In this document: positions 1 to 6,643 of the stretch, one piece after another | Numbering within the stretch: the first letter of the stretch is position 1 | Layout of the letters: each line of letters starts with the position of its first letter | Assembly: GCA_947491545.1 (NCBI GenBank) | Contig: CANLJX010000013.1 | Span: 1 to 39,288 of the forward strand | Direction: 5' to 3' | Origin: Deltaproteobacteria bacterium | GTDB lineage: Bacteria > Bdellovibrionota_C > UBA2361 > OMII01 | Length of the DNA: 39,288 nt | Translations under genes and position numbers: made by a program | The notes under the pieces: model-generated | The model's input: the letters and a program-made list of their open reading frames with translations, nothing else | What the model was told of the DNA's origin: nothing | Database searches by the model: none

Positions 1-627
1 GCGGAAGTAGGTCGAAAGCTCAAGTGGGCACCGGACTCCCTTCGGGATGTAGCAGAACGACCCGTCAGTGAAGACTGCGGAGTTGAGGGCCGCGAAGAAA
101 TTGTCGCTGTGAGGGACGACCGACCCTAGGTACTTCTTAACAAGTTCCGGATGGTGCTGAATCGCCTCGGACATCGAGCAGAAGATAACGCCAACCTCTT
201 CGAGCTGCTTCTTGAAGGTCGTTACAACCGACACTGAGTCGAATACTGCATCGACAGCAACTCCTGCTAAGGCCTTCTGCTCGTGCAGCGGGATGCCTAG
301 CTTCTCGTAGGTCTTGAGGATCTCAGGATCCACTTCTTCGAGGCTAGCAGGCCCCTTCTTCTGCTTCGGCGCTGAGTAGTACACGATCTCGTCGTACTTC
401 ACCGGTGGGTAATTCACGAATGCCCAGTGCGGCTCCTTCATCTCCTTCCAGCGCGCGAAGGCTTTGAGGCGCCACTGAAGCATCCAGTCGGGCTCGTTCT
501 TCTTGGCCGAAATGAAGCGGATGATATCCTCGTTGAGACCAGGAGGCGCCTCGTCAGCTTCGATGTTCGTGTAGAAGCCGTACTTGTATTCCTGGCTGGT
601 GAAGTCTTCTAAAATCTCTGTGCTCAT
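1..627 (-). CDS. sufB: Fe-S cluster assembly protein SufB, N-terminal part (runs off the left edge)
   Basis: This ORF is missing from the supplied track because it leaves the window. Read from ATG at 625-627 it stays open for 209 codons to base 1. The protein begins [18 protein letters not shown] and contains [24 protein letters not shown] and [19 protein letters not shown], which are characteristic SufB segments. SufB is the scaffold subunit of the SufBCD complex that builds Fe-S clusters in the cytoplasm. The rest of the gene, and probably sufC and sufD, should lie to the left. A promoter with an overlapping palindrome lies about 210 bp upstream, giving a leader of about 200 nt. No regulator gene of the Rrf2/IscR type is visible inside the window. 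Family assignment is near certain. Confidence 0.95.
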   Translation of the reverse strand, partial: MSTEILEDFTSQEYKYGFYTNIEADEAPPGLNEDIIRFISAKKNEPDWMLQWRLKAFARWKEMKEPHWAFVNYPPVKYDEIVYYSAPKQKKGPASLEEVDPEILKTYEKLGIPLHEQKALAGVAVDAVFDSVSVVTTFKKQLEEVGVIFCSMSEAIQHHPELVKKYLGSVVPHSDNFFAALNSAVFTDGSFCYIPKGVRCPLELSTYFR

Positions 628-817
628 AGCCGCTCGAAACGGGTACTCTCTTCCGAAGTTCTCAGGTCGCTATCTGCTGCAGGGACCCCAGGCGACGGAA
701 ATTCGCGAGGCATCCTTTATTTTTGAGGCTCCACAGGATACCGGATTACAGAACCTAAGTCCCGCCACGGACCCCGACACCTCATTTAGCCTTCCGGATT
801 TGGCAGAAGGTAACAAT

Positions 818-836
818 CTTGAATCTTTTATTCAAG
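818..836. promoter_or_regulatory. Palindrome at the suf start site, candidate operator
   Basis: CTTGAATCTTTTATTCAAG is a perfect 7-bp inverted repeat with a 5-nt spacer. It overlaps the end of the -10 box and the predicted transcription start of the suf promoter, a classical repressor position. It does not match the IscR type 1 or Fur consensus as I know them, so the binding protein is unknown. An RNA hairpin role is less likely because the stem is short and A/T-rich. Confidence 0.45.
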
Positions 837-863
837 TATAGGAGGCAAGTTAAGTGTCTGCAA
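835..863 (-). promoter_or_regulatory. Sigma70-type promoter for the suf operon
   Basis: On the minus strand TTGCAG (863-858) is separated by exactly 17 nt from TATACT (840-835), close to the housekeeping consensus. It points toward sufB and predicts a start near 828, leaving a 5' UTR of about 200 nt. The match is seen directly; activity is inferred. Confidence 0.6.
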
Positions 864-1024
864 TGCAAAGATATTTTGGCTGATATGGGCAACAAAGGTT
901 ACAGTCGAGCGTGGAGTTTCGGGGTTCCTTAGTCGGGAGATGGGGCTCAGAGATGGGGTAACTAATTGCTAGGACTCATTAAATTATCAGTGTTTGTGGG
1001 GCGTTCGGGCGACGTGACGGTGTT

Positions 1025-1067
1025 GGAACGGGAGCCGGCTCCGGTCCGGTGCCGTGACCGGTCCCGG
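1025..1067. repeat. GGNNCC-type hexamer tract, locus I
   Basis: This short tract mixes GGAACG, GGAGCC, GGCTCC, GGTCC and GGTGCC units between the 3' end of the RelA/SpoT-like gene and the suf promoter. It contains the self-complementary core GGAGCCGGCTCC. Three other intergenic tracts in the window share the same hexamers. The remainder of the 628-1093 gap holds the suf leader and promoter; I see no convincing gene there. Confidence 0.6.
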
Positions 1068-1093
1068 AAATGGTTAGGGGGGTGAAGGGTTGT

Positions 1094-2200
1094 TTATCCG
1101 ACAACGGAGACCGAAACGCCGGGGAAAACTGGGGCGGCCGACTCGGGGTCCTGGAAGAGCCAGCGCAGCAGCTCTTGGTAGAAACCAAAGAGCGGGATCT
1201 GCTCGGCTACTCTCTGGCGCACCTGTTCGCGCCGGCTCTTGAAACCAGCGTGGCTCTCTCGCGTTAGGTGCTCCCTCTCACGCCAGAAATTTCCGAGCGG
1301 CTGAACCTGGATCTCGAACATCTTTCCACACCACAGCACTACCGACTTAACAGCTTCCCAGCCGCTCTCCTTCTCTGCCTCGCGCAGGTAGTTCTTGGTC
1401 TCGATGAAGGCAAGTCGCTCGCTCTCAGGCGTACGCGGCAGGGAAAGCTTGGCGAGAGCCGCATCATCCCACTCAAGGGACTGCAAGGCTGACTGCAGCT
1501 TCGCCGCCTCAGCGGCTGACCCGACCACGATCTTAATTCCGAAGATATCTTTTACGTACCGACTCAGGTGACGCAGCTGCTTGTCACGCCGCACGAGGGA
1601 ATCGAGGCCGAAGATCTCATCGACTACCTTGTTCCAGATCTCCTCTTCCGCCTTGATGCGGCTGATGAGCTTGTGAACCCCGCGCTGGTTGGGCTCGACT
1701 GGCTGATATTCAACAACATTCGCCACTAGCTGCGGAGCAACCCAGCTTGCGCCATCGTAGTACTTAAGCTTCCAAAGCTGCCGAGTGCCGAGGTCTAGGT
1801 CGATCGTGGAGTACAGGTCAGCGCGGGAGAGCAGCTGAGATAGCGTGAATCGCTCACCGGTCGTCGGCACCTCGCCGATTGCAACCGACTGCAGGTGGCA
1901 CGGCCCCACGAACGAGGTGCAAAGAAGCTCGCACAGGCGATGAAGTGCCTCCTCACCTCGGATGATCATGCGGTCGAAGGCGGCTCTGCACTCACGCAGC
2001 CGGTCGCGAGAGAATCGCAGCTCGTGCGTTACGCCAGGATTTTTCTGAAGCTCGCCTCGAAAACGGCCGAGGTACAAGACTAGCTCATTGAGCAAAGGCT
2101 CCTGGCTCACCATCCACAGGGGCGAGTGCGCATTGTCATTTGTGTGCGTTTCCGCAACCAACAGCTCATCGAGCGGTGTCATGGTGCTGAGAGGTATCAC
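1094..2200 (-). CDS. Divergent RelA/SpoT-fold (nucleotidyltransferase-like) protein
   Basis: The C-terminal half resembles the (p)ppGpp synthetase fold. HKLISRIKAEEEIW (about 176-189) resembles the RxKxxxS...K region. DIFGIKIVV (218-226) resembles the D-x-x-G-I/L-R strand that carries a metal-binding Asp. FEIQVQ (295-300) resembles the E-(V/I)-Q-(I/V)-R strand with the second acidic residue, followed by SHAGFKSRRE. The first about 150 residues are unfamiliar, and no HD hydrolase, TGS or ACT domain is visible. The assigned start is GTG at 2198-2200; an in-frame ATG at 2180-2182 is an alternative and neither has an ideal ribosome site. A TATAAT -10 element sits at 2245-2240 on the minus strand. 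The gene lies directly downstream of tRNA-Trp. Fold assignment is moderate; catalytic activity is unproven. Confidence 0.6.
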   Translation of the reverse strand: MIPLSTMTPLDELLVAETHTNDNAHSPLWMVSQEPLLNELVLYLGRFRGELQKNPGVTHELRFSRDRLRECRAAFDRMIIRGEEALHRLCELLCTSFVGPCHLQSVAIGEVPTTGERFTLSQLLSRADLYSTIDLDLGTRQLWKLKYYDGASWVAPQLVANVVEYQPVEPNQRGVHKLISRIKAEEEIWNKVVDEIFGLDSLVRRDKQLRHLSRYVKDIFGIKIVVGSAAEAAKLQSALQSLEWDDAALAKLSLPRTPESERLAFIETKNYLREAEKESGWEAVKSVVLWCGKMFEIQVQPLGNFWREREHLTRESHAGFKSRREQVRQRVAEQIPLFGFYQELLRWLFQDPESAAPVFPGVSVSVVG

Positions 2201-2305
2201 TCCCCTGCGGTCGAGAGAAGAGAGATTATCCGGCGGCGGATTATAGGGGTTGAATGAGACCTAGCTGCTTAAGCAGCAAATTGGGAGAAACCGTGTGGGA
2301 TAATG

Positions 2306-2378
<73 letters not shown>

Positions 2379-2467
2379 AAGTACGGGGGATGGTAGCACA
2401 TTGGAGGCGAATTGAAACTGATGTGGTAGTGGGACCAGGTATGCATCCCGCGCTCCGACACACGACA

Positions 2468-2602
2468 CGGGAACGGCCACGGCTCCGGATACGGCTCCGG
2501 CCTCGGCTCCGGGAACAAACCTGCAATCCCCGCCCCACCCCAGTGCCAGTGCCGGTGGTGCCGGTGCCGGTGCCGGTGCCGGTGCCGGTGCCGGTGCCGG
2601 TT
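2468..2602. repeat. GGNNCC-type hexamer tract, locus II, with a (CCGGTG)n run
   Basis: The left arm (2468-2514) carries GGAACGG, GGCCAC and three GGCTCC units. The right arm (about 2541-2602) carries GTGCCA/GTGCCG units ending in six uninterrupted CCGGTG copies and one CCGGTT. The two arms are partly complementary through G/C positions with a mismatch in each hexamer. The tract lies in the 292-bp spacer between tRNA-Tyr and tRNA-Trp. The long plus-strand ORF across it (2390-3019) is a repeat translation and not a gene. Confidence 0.75.
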
Positions 2603-2670
2603 AGAGTCTATTTGAACCCTGCTGGGAACAGATCCCTCGAACGAGGGAGGAGAAAACGAGGGAAGAGAAT

Positions 2671-2753
2671 TGGTGAGAGAGGGATTCGAACCCCCGTAGG
2701 CCGGAGCCAGCAGATTTACAGTCTGCCCCCTTTAGCCACTCGGGCACCTCACC
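2671..2753 (-). tRNA. tRNA-Tyr (anticodon GTA)
   Basis: A class II tRNA with a long variable arm on the minus strand. The acceptor GGTGAGG pairs with TCTCACC. The anticodon loop CTGTAAA gives GTA, and the T arm GGGGGTTCGAATCCC is standard. The discriminator is A and the CCA tail is not encoded. Confidence 0.96.
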
Positions 2754-2796
2754 AGATGAGTGGATTGAAACGCGAGCCCCCAGTAACTCCCCGGGT

Positions 2797-3010
2797 GCAG
2801 GGGCAAAACCCCTGCCCATCATTCGAATCTTGGCAAAGCCAAGTTCGAATAGAAGCAACACCGTCATGCAAATCTTGGCAAAGCCAAGTTTGCATAGAAG
2901 CAACACCGTCATGCAAATCTTGGCAAAGCCAAGTTTGCATAGGAGCTCTCCTGAGTGCAGGGGCAGCGCCCCTGCCCGTCATGCAAATCTTGGCAAAGCC
3001 AAGTTTGCAT
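2797..3010. repeat. Structured repeat array between tRNA-Thr and tRNA-Tyr
   Basis: Four 30-nt hairpin units lie at 2821-2850, 2866-2895, 2911-2940 and 2981-3010; the first three are spaced exactly 45 nt apart. Three are identical, with arms ATGCAAA/TTTGCAT and CTTGGC/GCCAAG around an AAA loop. The first has ATTCGAA/TTCGAAT, so both arms changed and pairing was kept. A second hairpin type, GCAGGGG/CCCCTGC, precedes the first unit (2797-2815) and the fourth unit (2957-2975). The array fills the spacer of a probable tRNA transcript. I recognise no named repeat family. Translations of this region in the ORF track are artefacts of the repeat. Confidence 0.85.
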
Positions 3011-3021
3011 AGGAGCTAAAC

Positions 3022-3094
<73 letters not shown>

Positions 3095-3119
3095 GTAACA
3101 GTCACGTTCAACGGGCCGC

Positions 3120-3148
3120 ATTATGTTCAATTAGGGGGATCAAGTAAA
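3120..3148 (-). promoter_or_regulatory. Promoter for the minus-strand tRNA series
   Basis: On the minus strand TTTACT (3148-3143), a 17-nt spacer and CATAAT (3125-3120) lie about 25 bp upstream of tRNA-Thr(GGT). Both hexamers match the sigma70 consensus imperfectly; position and spacing support the call. Confidence 0.45.
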
Positions 3149-3176
3149 TACACTAGGGACTTACCACCCTTAGTAA

Positions 3177-3203
3177 TTGAAATTTCGGCCAAGCTTTTAT
3201 AAC
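3177..3203 (+). promoter_or_regulatory. Promoter for tRNA-Thr(TGT)
   Basis: TTGAAA (3177-3182) and TATAAC (3198-3203) are separated by 15 nt and lie 40 bp upstream of the plus-strand tRNA-Thr. The hexamers are good but the spacer is short. Confidence 0.4.
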
Positions 3204-3243
3204 CTGAGGGTGTTAGCGGGTTTGCGTTCGCAGGGCCCCCTTT

Positions 3244-3316
3244 GCTGGCATAGCTCAATTGGTAGAGCAACTGATTTGTAATCAGTAGGTTCCCCGTTCA
3301 AGTCGGGGTGTCAGCT
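3244..3316 (+). tRNA. tRNA-Thr (anticodon TGT)
   Basis: GCTGGCA pairs with TGTCAGC with one G-T wobble. The anticodon stem ACTGA/TCAGT encloses TTTGTAA (TGT), and the T arm CCCCGTTCAAGTCGGGG is standard. It is transcribed away from the Thr-Tyr-Trp series. The CCA tail is not encoded. Confidence 0.95.
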
Positions 3317-3490
3317 TTCATTCTTCCCTCCCCGTGCGTGGGCCAACTGCTCTGAAATCATCCTGGGTTAAACCGTGGGCGCCCCGGCAACTTCAAGGCA
3401 GCCAGCCTCAGTGTTTCTGTCTCTAGCAACCTGAAGAGCGCTTGAGAGATTGTGCTCCGTTGATCTCGCGTGATTGAATACTGTCCACCA

Positions 3491-3919
3491 ATGGGCACAC
3501 AACCTCCCTCGCACGACGCGCTCAATGTTCCCTCGCACGACGCGCTCAATGTTCCCTCGCACGACGCGCTCAATGCCGCACTCGCGTTCATCCCAATCTT
3601 CGAGGAAGGCGTGTTTGAGAATGCTTCCTCCGTCTACATAACGACCGGCGAGTACCCACTGCACGTCAAAGAGCTCCTCTCTCTCCTTACCGCGCTTGAG
3701 ATTCAACCAGACGGTTTCGACTGGATGTCGTGGATCGATCAGGCTCGACCGTACCTGCAAGACCCGAAGAAGATCTCGGAAGCCGACGCAGAGGCGGTGT
3801 CACGGCTCACTGCGCTAGCGGTTCAGTCGGACCGATTCAACAAAAGTCTCTTTCCGCACCTTTGCTCATCAGGGGTGCTGCATCAGCTCCTGCTCAGGCT
3901 CCGTACGCTCTGCGCGTAA
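3491..3919 (+). CDS. DUF6508 domain protein
   Basis: After a repetitive N-terminus the protein reads ALAFIPIFEE, then FDWMSWIDQARPYLQDP, a Leu-Thr-Ala segment with QSDRFNKSLF, and a leucine-rich end. This order of motifs fits the small DUF6508 family, whose function is unknown to me. ATG at 3491 is chosen; a GTG at 3470 in the same frame is possible, and neither has a clear Shine-Dalgarno site. The N-terminus contains three copies of PSHDALN encoded by a 24-bp tandem repeat. The gene stands alone between tRNA-Thr and a strong terminator. An antisense ORF (3368-3760, minus) is a shadow. Confidence 0.7.
   Translation: MGTQPPSHDALNVPSHDALNVPSHDALNAALAFIPIFEEGVFENASSVYITTGEYPLHVKELLSLLTALEIQPDGFDWMSWIDQARPYLQDPKKISEADAEAVSRLTALAVQSDRFNKSLFPHLCSSGVLHQLLLRLRTLCA
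3506..3577. repeat. Three tandem 24-bp repeats inside the DUF6508 gene
   Basis: The unit starting CCCTCGCACGACGCGCTCAA occurs at 3506, 3530 and 3554; the first two are identical and the third differs in the last two bases. Because 24 is a multiple of 3, copy-number changes would keep the reading frame and add or remove eight residues. Confidence 0.9.
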
Positions 3920-3988
3920 AGCAGGCTAACCGGGCTCATAGCGCCCGAAGCTTTCTGTAAGCAACGTGCCCTGGACATGCTTCCGCAA

Positions 3989-4022
3989 GAGAGGCGGCGC
4001 GGAATTGTCTGCGCCGCCTCTC
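3989..4022 (+). terminator. Strong hairpin downstream of the DUF6508 gene
   Basis: A perfect 12-bp stem GAGAGGCGGCGC/GCGCCGCCTCTC with a 10-nt loop is followed by CTTGCCTTTC, a weak T tract. It lies between two plus-strand genes and probably ends transcription of the first. Confidence 0.6.
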
Positions 4023-4059
4023 CTTGCCTTTCATGCCTACACCAGTAAGGAGATACCGT

Positions 4060-4758
4060 ATGAACCGATCCACACGATGCGCCGTTCTTGGCGCTGCACT
4101 GAGCACACTACTCCAGATTCAAGGCGCGATGGCGGAGGAGATTAAAATCGACCGCTCAACGCGAGCTTTCAAGGAGGCACAGGAATCCTTGAGCAAGTCC
4201 ACGCAGCTCTACAAAACTATCTCTGAAGGGAAGATGGGCAAGGTGCCCCAATCCGTGCTCGACGCCACGAGGTGCGTAGTTATCTTTCCAGATACCATGA
4301 CCGTGTCAGTTGCGCTCGGCGGGACCCACGGCGATGGCGTGGGCTTCTGTAAGTCGGCTGCAGGCACGTGGCAGAACCCGATGTTCTTGAACCTGATCGG
4401 CGGAAGCCTGGGCATCCAGGCGGGCGTGAAGTCGGCTGATATGGTGCTCTACGTCACTGGGGACAAGGCTGCTGAGGCTCTGAAGAAGGGAACATTCAAG
4501 CTTGGCGGCGAGCTGAGCGCTGTAGCGGGCACGTTCGACAAGACCTTCTCGGCAGGACATGCAGAGGTCGTTGCATACCAGCGTGCTGAGGGGCTCTTTG
4601 CAGGAGCGAGCTTGGAGGGGATCAGCATTTCGCGCGACGAGAGTGATGAGCGCGCCTTCTACGGAACTCGCGAGGCGGTCTTGACTGAGAAGATCCCCAG
4701 CGACCTTGAGAAAGATGTGAATGAGCTACGAGAGGTCCTGCCGACGCACGTTGGCTAA
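4060..4758 (+). CDS. Exported SYLF-domain (Ysc84-like) lipid-binding protein
   Basis: The start at 4060 is preferred over 4024 because AAGGAG lies just upstream and the protein then begins MNRSTRCAVLGAALSTLL, a signal peptide with likely cleavage after GAMA. The mature part (about 205 residues) is the SYLF domain. It has a lead helix with TRAFKEAQESLSKS, then VPQSVLDATRCVVIFP, the glycine-rich core GGTHGDGVGFCK and IGGSLGIQAGVKSADMVLYV, and the late AYQRAEGLFAGASLEG. Bacterial members are small secreted proteins. Binding of acidic phospholipids is known for eukaryotic SYLF proteins and only inferred here. The gene is flanked by two strong hairpins, so it is probably monocistronic. Confidence 0.85.
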   Translation: MNRSTRCAVLGAALSTLLQIQGAMAEEIKIDRSTRAFKEAQESLSKSTQLYKTISEGKMGKVPQSVLDATRCVVIFPDTMTVSVALGGTHGDGVGFCKSAAGTWQNPMFLNLIGGSLGIQAGVKSADMVLYVTGDKAAEALKKGTFKLGGELSAVAGTFDKTFSAGHAEVVAYQRAEGLFAGASLEGISISRDESDERAFYGTREAVLTEKIPSDLEKDVNELREVLPTHVG

Positions 4759-4765
4759 CCCGGAT

Positions 4766-4799
4766 GGGCTCGCTGCAAGAAGGCTTTTGCAGCGAGCCC
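4766..4799 (+). terminator. Hairpin after the SYLF gene
   Basis: A perfect 13-bp stem GGGCTCGCTGCAA/TTGCAGCGAGCCC with an 8-nt loop begins seven bases after the stop codon. There is no T run after it, so it may act as a terminator with cofactor help or stabilise the 3' end. Confidence 0.6.
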
Positions 4800-4821
4800 T
4801 CGCTAAATCCGTGAGGGGAAT

Positions 4822-5085
4822 ATGGAGTCAGTCTGGATCGTCGTCTGTGGCCTGGTCGTTGGCCTTATCGCGCGAGCGGTTTTGCCTGGGACGGACCGAG
4901 CCGGGTTCGTTGTAACGGCTCTCCTAGGTATCGCAGGAGCGCTGCTCGGCTCGGTTGTAAGCTGGCTACTCGACATCTACAACCCGAGAACATTCGTTGG
5001 TGTGGCGATGTCGGTATTGGGGGCTGTCGCCATCTTGGCGCTCTACCGTAGGACCGCCCCTCTGGCGAAAGCTCCTCGGATGTAA
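4822..5085 (+). CDS. GlsB/YeaQ/YmgE family small membrane protein
   Basis: The 87-residue protein has three hydrophobic segments. It starts MESVWIVVCGLVVGLIAR, continues with the family-typical LPGTDRAGFVVTALLGIAGALLG, and ends with a third helix around GVAMSVLGAVAILAL. This is the transglycosylase-associated/GlsB family of inner-membrane stress proteins; biochemical function is not established. GAGGGG precedes the ATG at a suitable distance. The gene follows the SYLF gene after a hairpin and is convergent with the RtcB gene 10 bp away. Confidence 0.88.
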   Translation: MESVWIVVCGLVVGLIARAVLPGTDRAGFVVTALLGIAGALLGSVVSWLLDIYNPRTFVGVAMSVLGAVAILALYRRTAPLAKAPRM

Positions 5086-5095
5086 CGGGGCTGCG

Positions 5096-6598
5096 TTAGC
5101 CGTCTGACTCGGCTGCATCCTTTATGACGAAGCGAGGCTTGAGCCTCGCAACAACCGACGCCAGGCCCGCCAACTCAACAGACCTCAACACCTCGCAAAA
5201 ATCCTTGTAGGCCGCAGGCGCCTCGTCGAGCGGGTACGCTCGGCAGTTGCTTAGCACGTCTAGCTTGTCAAGCTCTGCATCGACAGCCGCCTGGTCCAGT
5301 GCCTTGAACGCCGCCCGCCTCCCCATTGCTCGACCGGCACCATGATTGACGCTGTAGCAGCTCATTCGAGCCCCCTCTTCCGCCACCATTACCACCGAAC
5401 CGTCTCGCGGATTCCCCGGAAGCAGGATCGGATGCCCCACTCCCTCAAAGGGAGAGCCGCGTAGCGCCGGATGTCCTGCAGGAAATGCGCGCGTTGCGCC
5501 CTTGCGGTGCACCCACATCTCTAGCCCTCCGACCTCTTCGCGACGAGCGATGTTGTGGCTGATGAAGTAGACGAGCCTTCCCGTTGTCCCCGGAATCACT
5601 TCACGAAACGCATCAAGCACGAGCGCATTAATCAGCATGTGGTTGACAGTGGCGAAGTTTGCGCCGAGAGCCATGTCATCCAGGTAGTCGTTCGCCTCTG
5701 CTGAGCCGAGCGGCGCGTACACAAGCTCTCGGTCGTTCCCGGGAAGCGGGATGTTCCACTGCTCGAAGTGACGCTGCAGGAGCTGAAACTGGTTGCGTGC
5801 GAGGATATTTCCGAGACCTCGCGATCCGCAGTGCGAGAGGAAGGCAACGTGACCATCCTCGAGCCCGAAGTGCGCGGCTACATCCCTAGCGCGCGCCGAA
5901 TCCTCAATAGCAACTGTGCTGCACTCACCGAAGTGGTTCCCGCCGCCGTACGAGCCGAGCTGGCTGCACTTCTCCGCAAAGTTTCTGATCACACCAGCTT
6001 TGAGGAGCGCCACAATTCGGTGCCTTAGCGCCGCCTGAGTGCCATCGTGCCCCACGTGGTGAGCGTCCTCGCACCGACTCGCCCACTCGACTGGGATGCC
6101 GAGCTCACGCAGCACGGCCTCAGAGGCGCCCTCGGTCAGCGCCTGCATACCAAGCTCCTCGGACACCTCGCGGCCCATCGCCACAGCACGTGCCCCCTTC
6201 CCGGGGCCGGTGGGTATGCGCTTGCAGATAGCATCGATGATCGCTCGACGGATTGGGCGAGCAGAGATTGCGTCTGCCGGCAGGTCGAGCTGCAGAAGGC
6301 TCATCGAGCACTTGATGTCCACTCCGATTGGGCCTGGGTAGATGTGAGTGGGCGATGCGAGCACACACCCAATCGGAGCGCCATAGCCAGCGTGGGCGTC
6401 GGGCTGAAGCACGAGCTCGGCCACTCCGGGAGCGGCGCGAGTAGTGAGCGCCTGTTTGAGACAGGTCGGGTCGAATCCCCGTCGGATCTCCGGCGTGCCG
6501 ATCACTACCACGGGCTTGCACTGGGAGCCTGGAACTGGAAGGAGCGCGACGGCCTCGCCTTTGGGGACAAACTGATGCTCGGCTTCGTTAGTATTCAT
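5096..6598 (-). CDS. rtcB: RtcB family RNA ligase
   Basis: RtcB joins RNA 2',3'-cyclic phosphate or 3'-phosphate ends to 5'-OH ends using GTP and Mn2+. Family landmarks appear in order: PDAHAGYGAPIGCVLA (about 66-81), GVDIKCSM with the metal-binding Cys (about 92-99), GGGNHFGE (218-225), SHCGSRGLG (about 255-263), HRKGATRAFPAGHP (364-377), and NHGAGR (418-423) with the His that is guanylylated. The residues expected for metal and GTP chemistry are therefore kept. Some segments are unusual: GVDIKCSM replaces GVDIGCGM, and PGNPRDGSVVMV stands where PGSMGTASY is common. This suggests a divergent subgroup. The 500-residue length is normal. No rtcA, rtcR or archease gene is adjacent. Confidence 0.9.
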   Translation of the reverse strand: MNTNEAEHQFVPKGEAVALLPVPGSQCKPVVVIGTPEIRRGFDPTCLKQALTTRAAPGVAELVLQPDAHAGYGAPIGCVLASPTHIYPGPIGVDIKCSMSLLQLDLPADAISARPIRRAIIDAICKRIPTGPGKGARAVAMGREVSEELGMQALTEGASEAVLRELGIPVEWASRCEDAHHVGHDGTQAALRHRIVALLKAGVIRNFAEKCSQLGSYGGGNHFGECSTVAIEDSARARDVAAHFGLEDGHVAFLSHCGSRGLGNILARNQFQLLQRHFEQWNIPLPGNDRELVYAPLGSAEANDYLDDMALGANFATVNHMLINALVLDAFREVIPGTTGRLVYFISHNIARREEVGGLEMWVHRKGATRAFPAGHPALRGSPFEGVGHPILLPGNPRDGSVVMVAEEGARMSCYSVNHGAGRAMGRRAAFKALDQAAVDAELDKLDVLSNCRAYPLDEAPAAYKDFCEVLRSVELAGLASVVARLKPRFVIKDAAESDG

Positions 6599-6643
6599 AC
6601 GAAGAGTATCGTCTTGAGAGCGTTGCGAGTCGTGCGAACTCGA

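Noticed and set aside
584-841. Plus-strand ORF of 85 residues upstream of sufB with a protein-like second half
   Set aside because: It is antisense to the sufB start and leader and runs through the suf promoter and palindrome; no motif is recognisable.
2797-3010. CRISPR array
   Set aside because: The 45-nt period arises from identical hairpins with near-identical 15-nt linkers; there are no unique spacers and no cas genes.
2390-3019. Plus-strand ORF of 209 residues
   Set aside because: It crosses two repeat tracts and the tRNA-Tyr gene; its Pro-Val runs and repeated SWQSQV segments are translations of repeats.
3368-3760. Minus-strand ORF antisense to the DUF6508 gene
   Set aside because: The plus frame matches a known domain family while this frame does not; the repeated NIERVVRG is the shadow of the 24-bp repeat.
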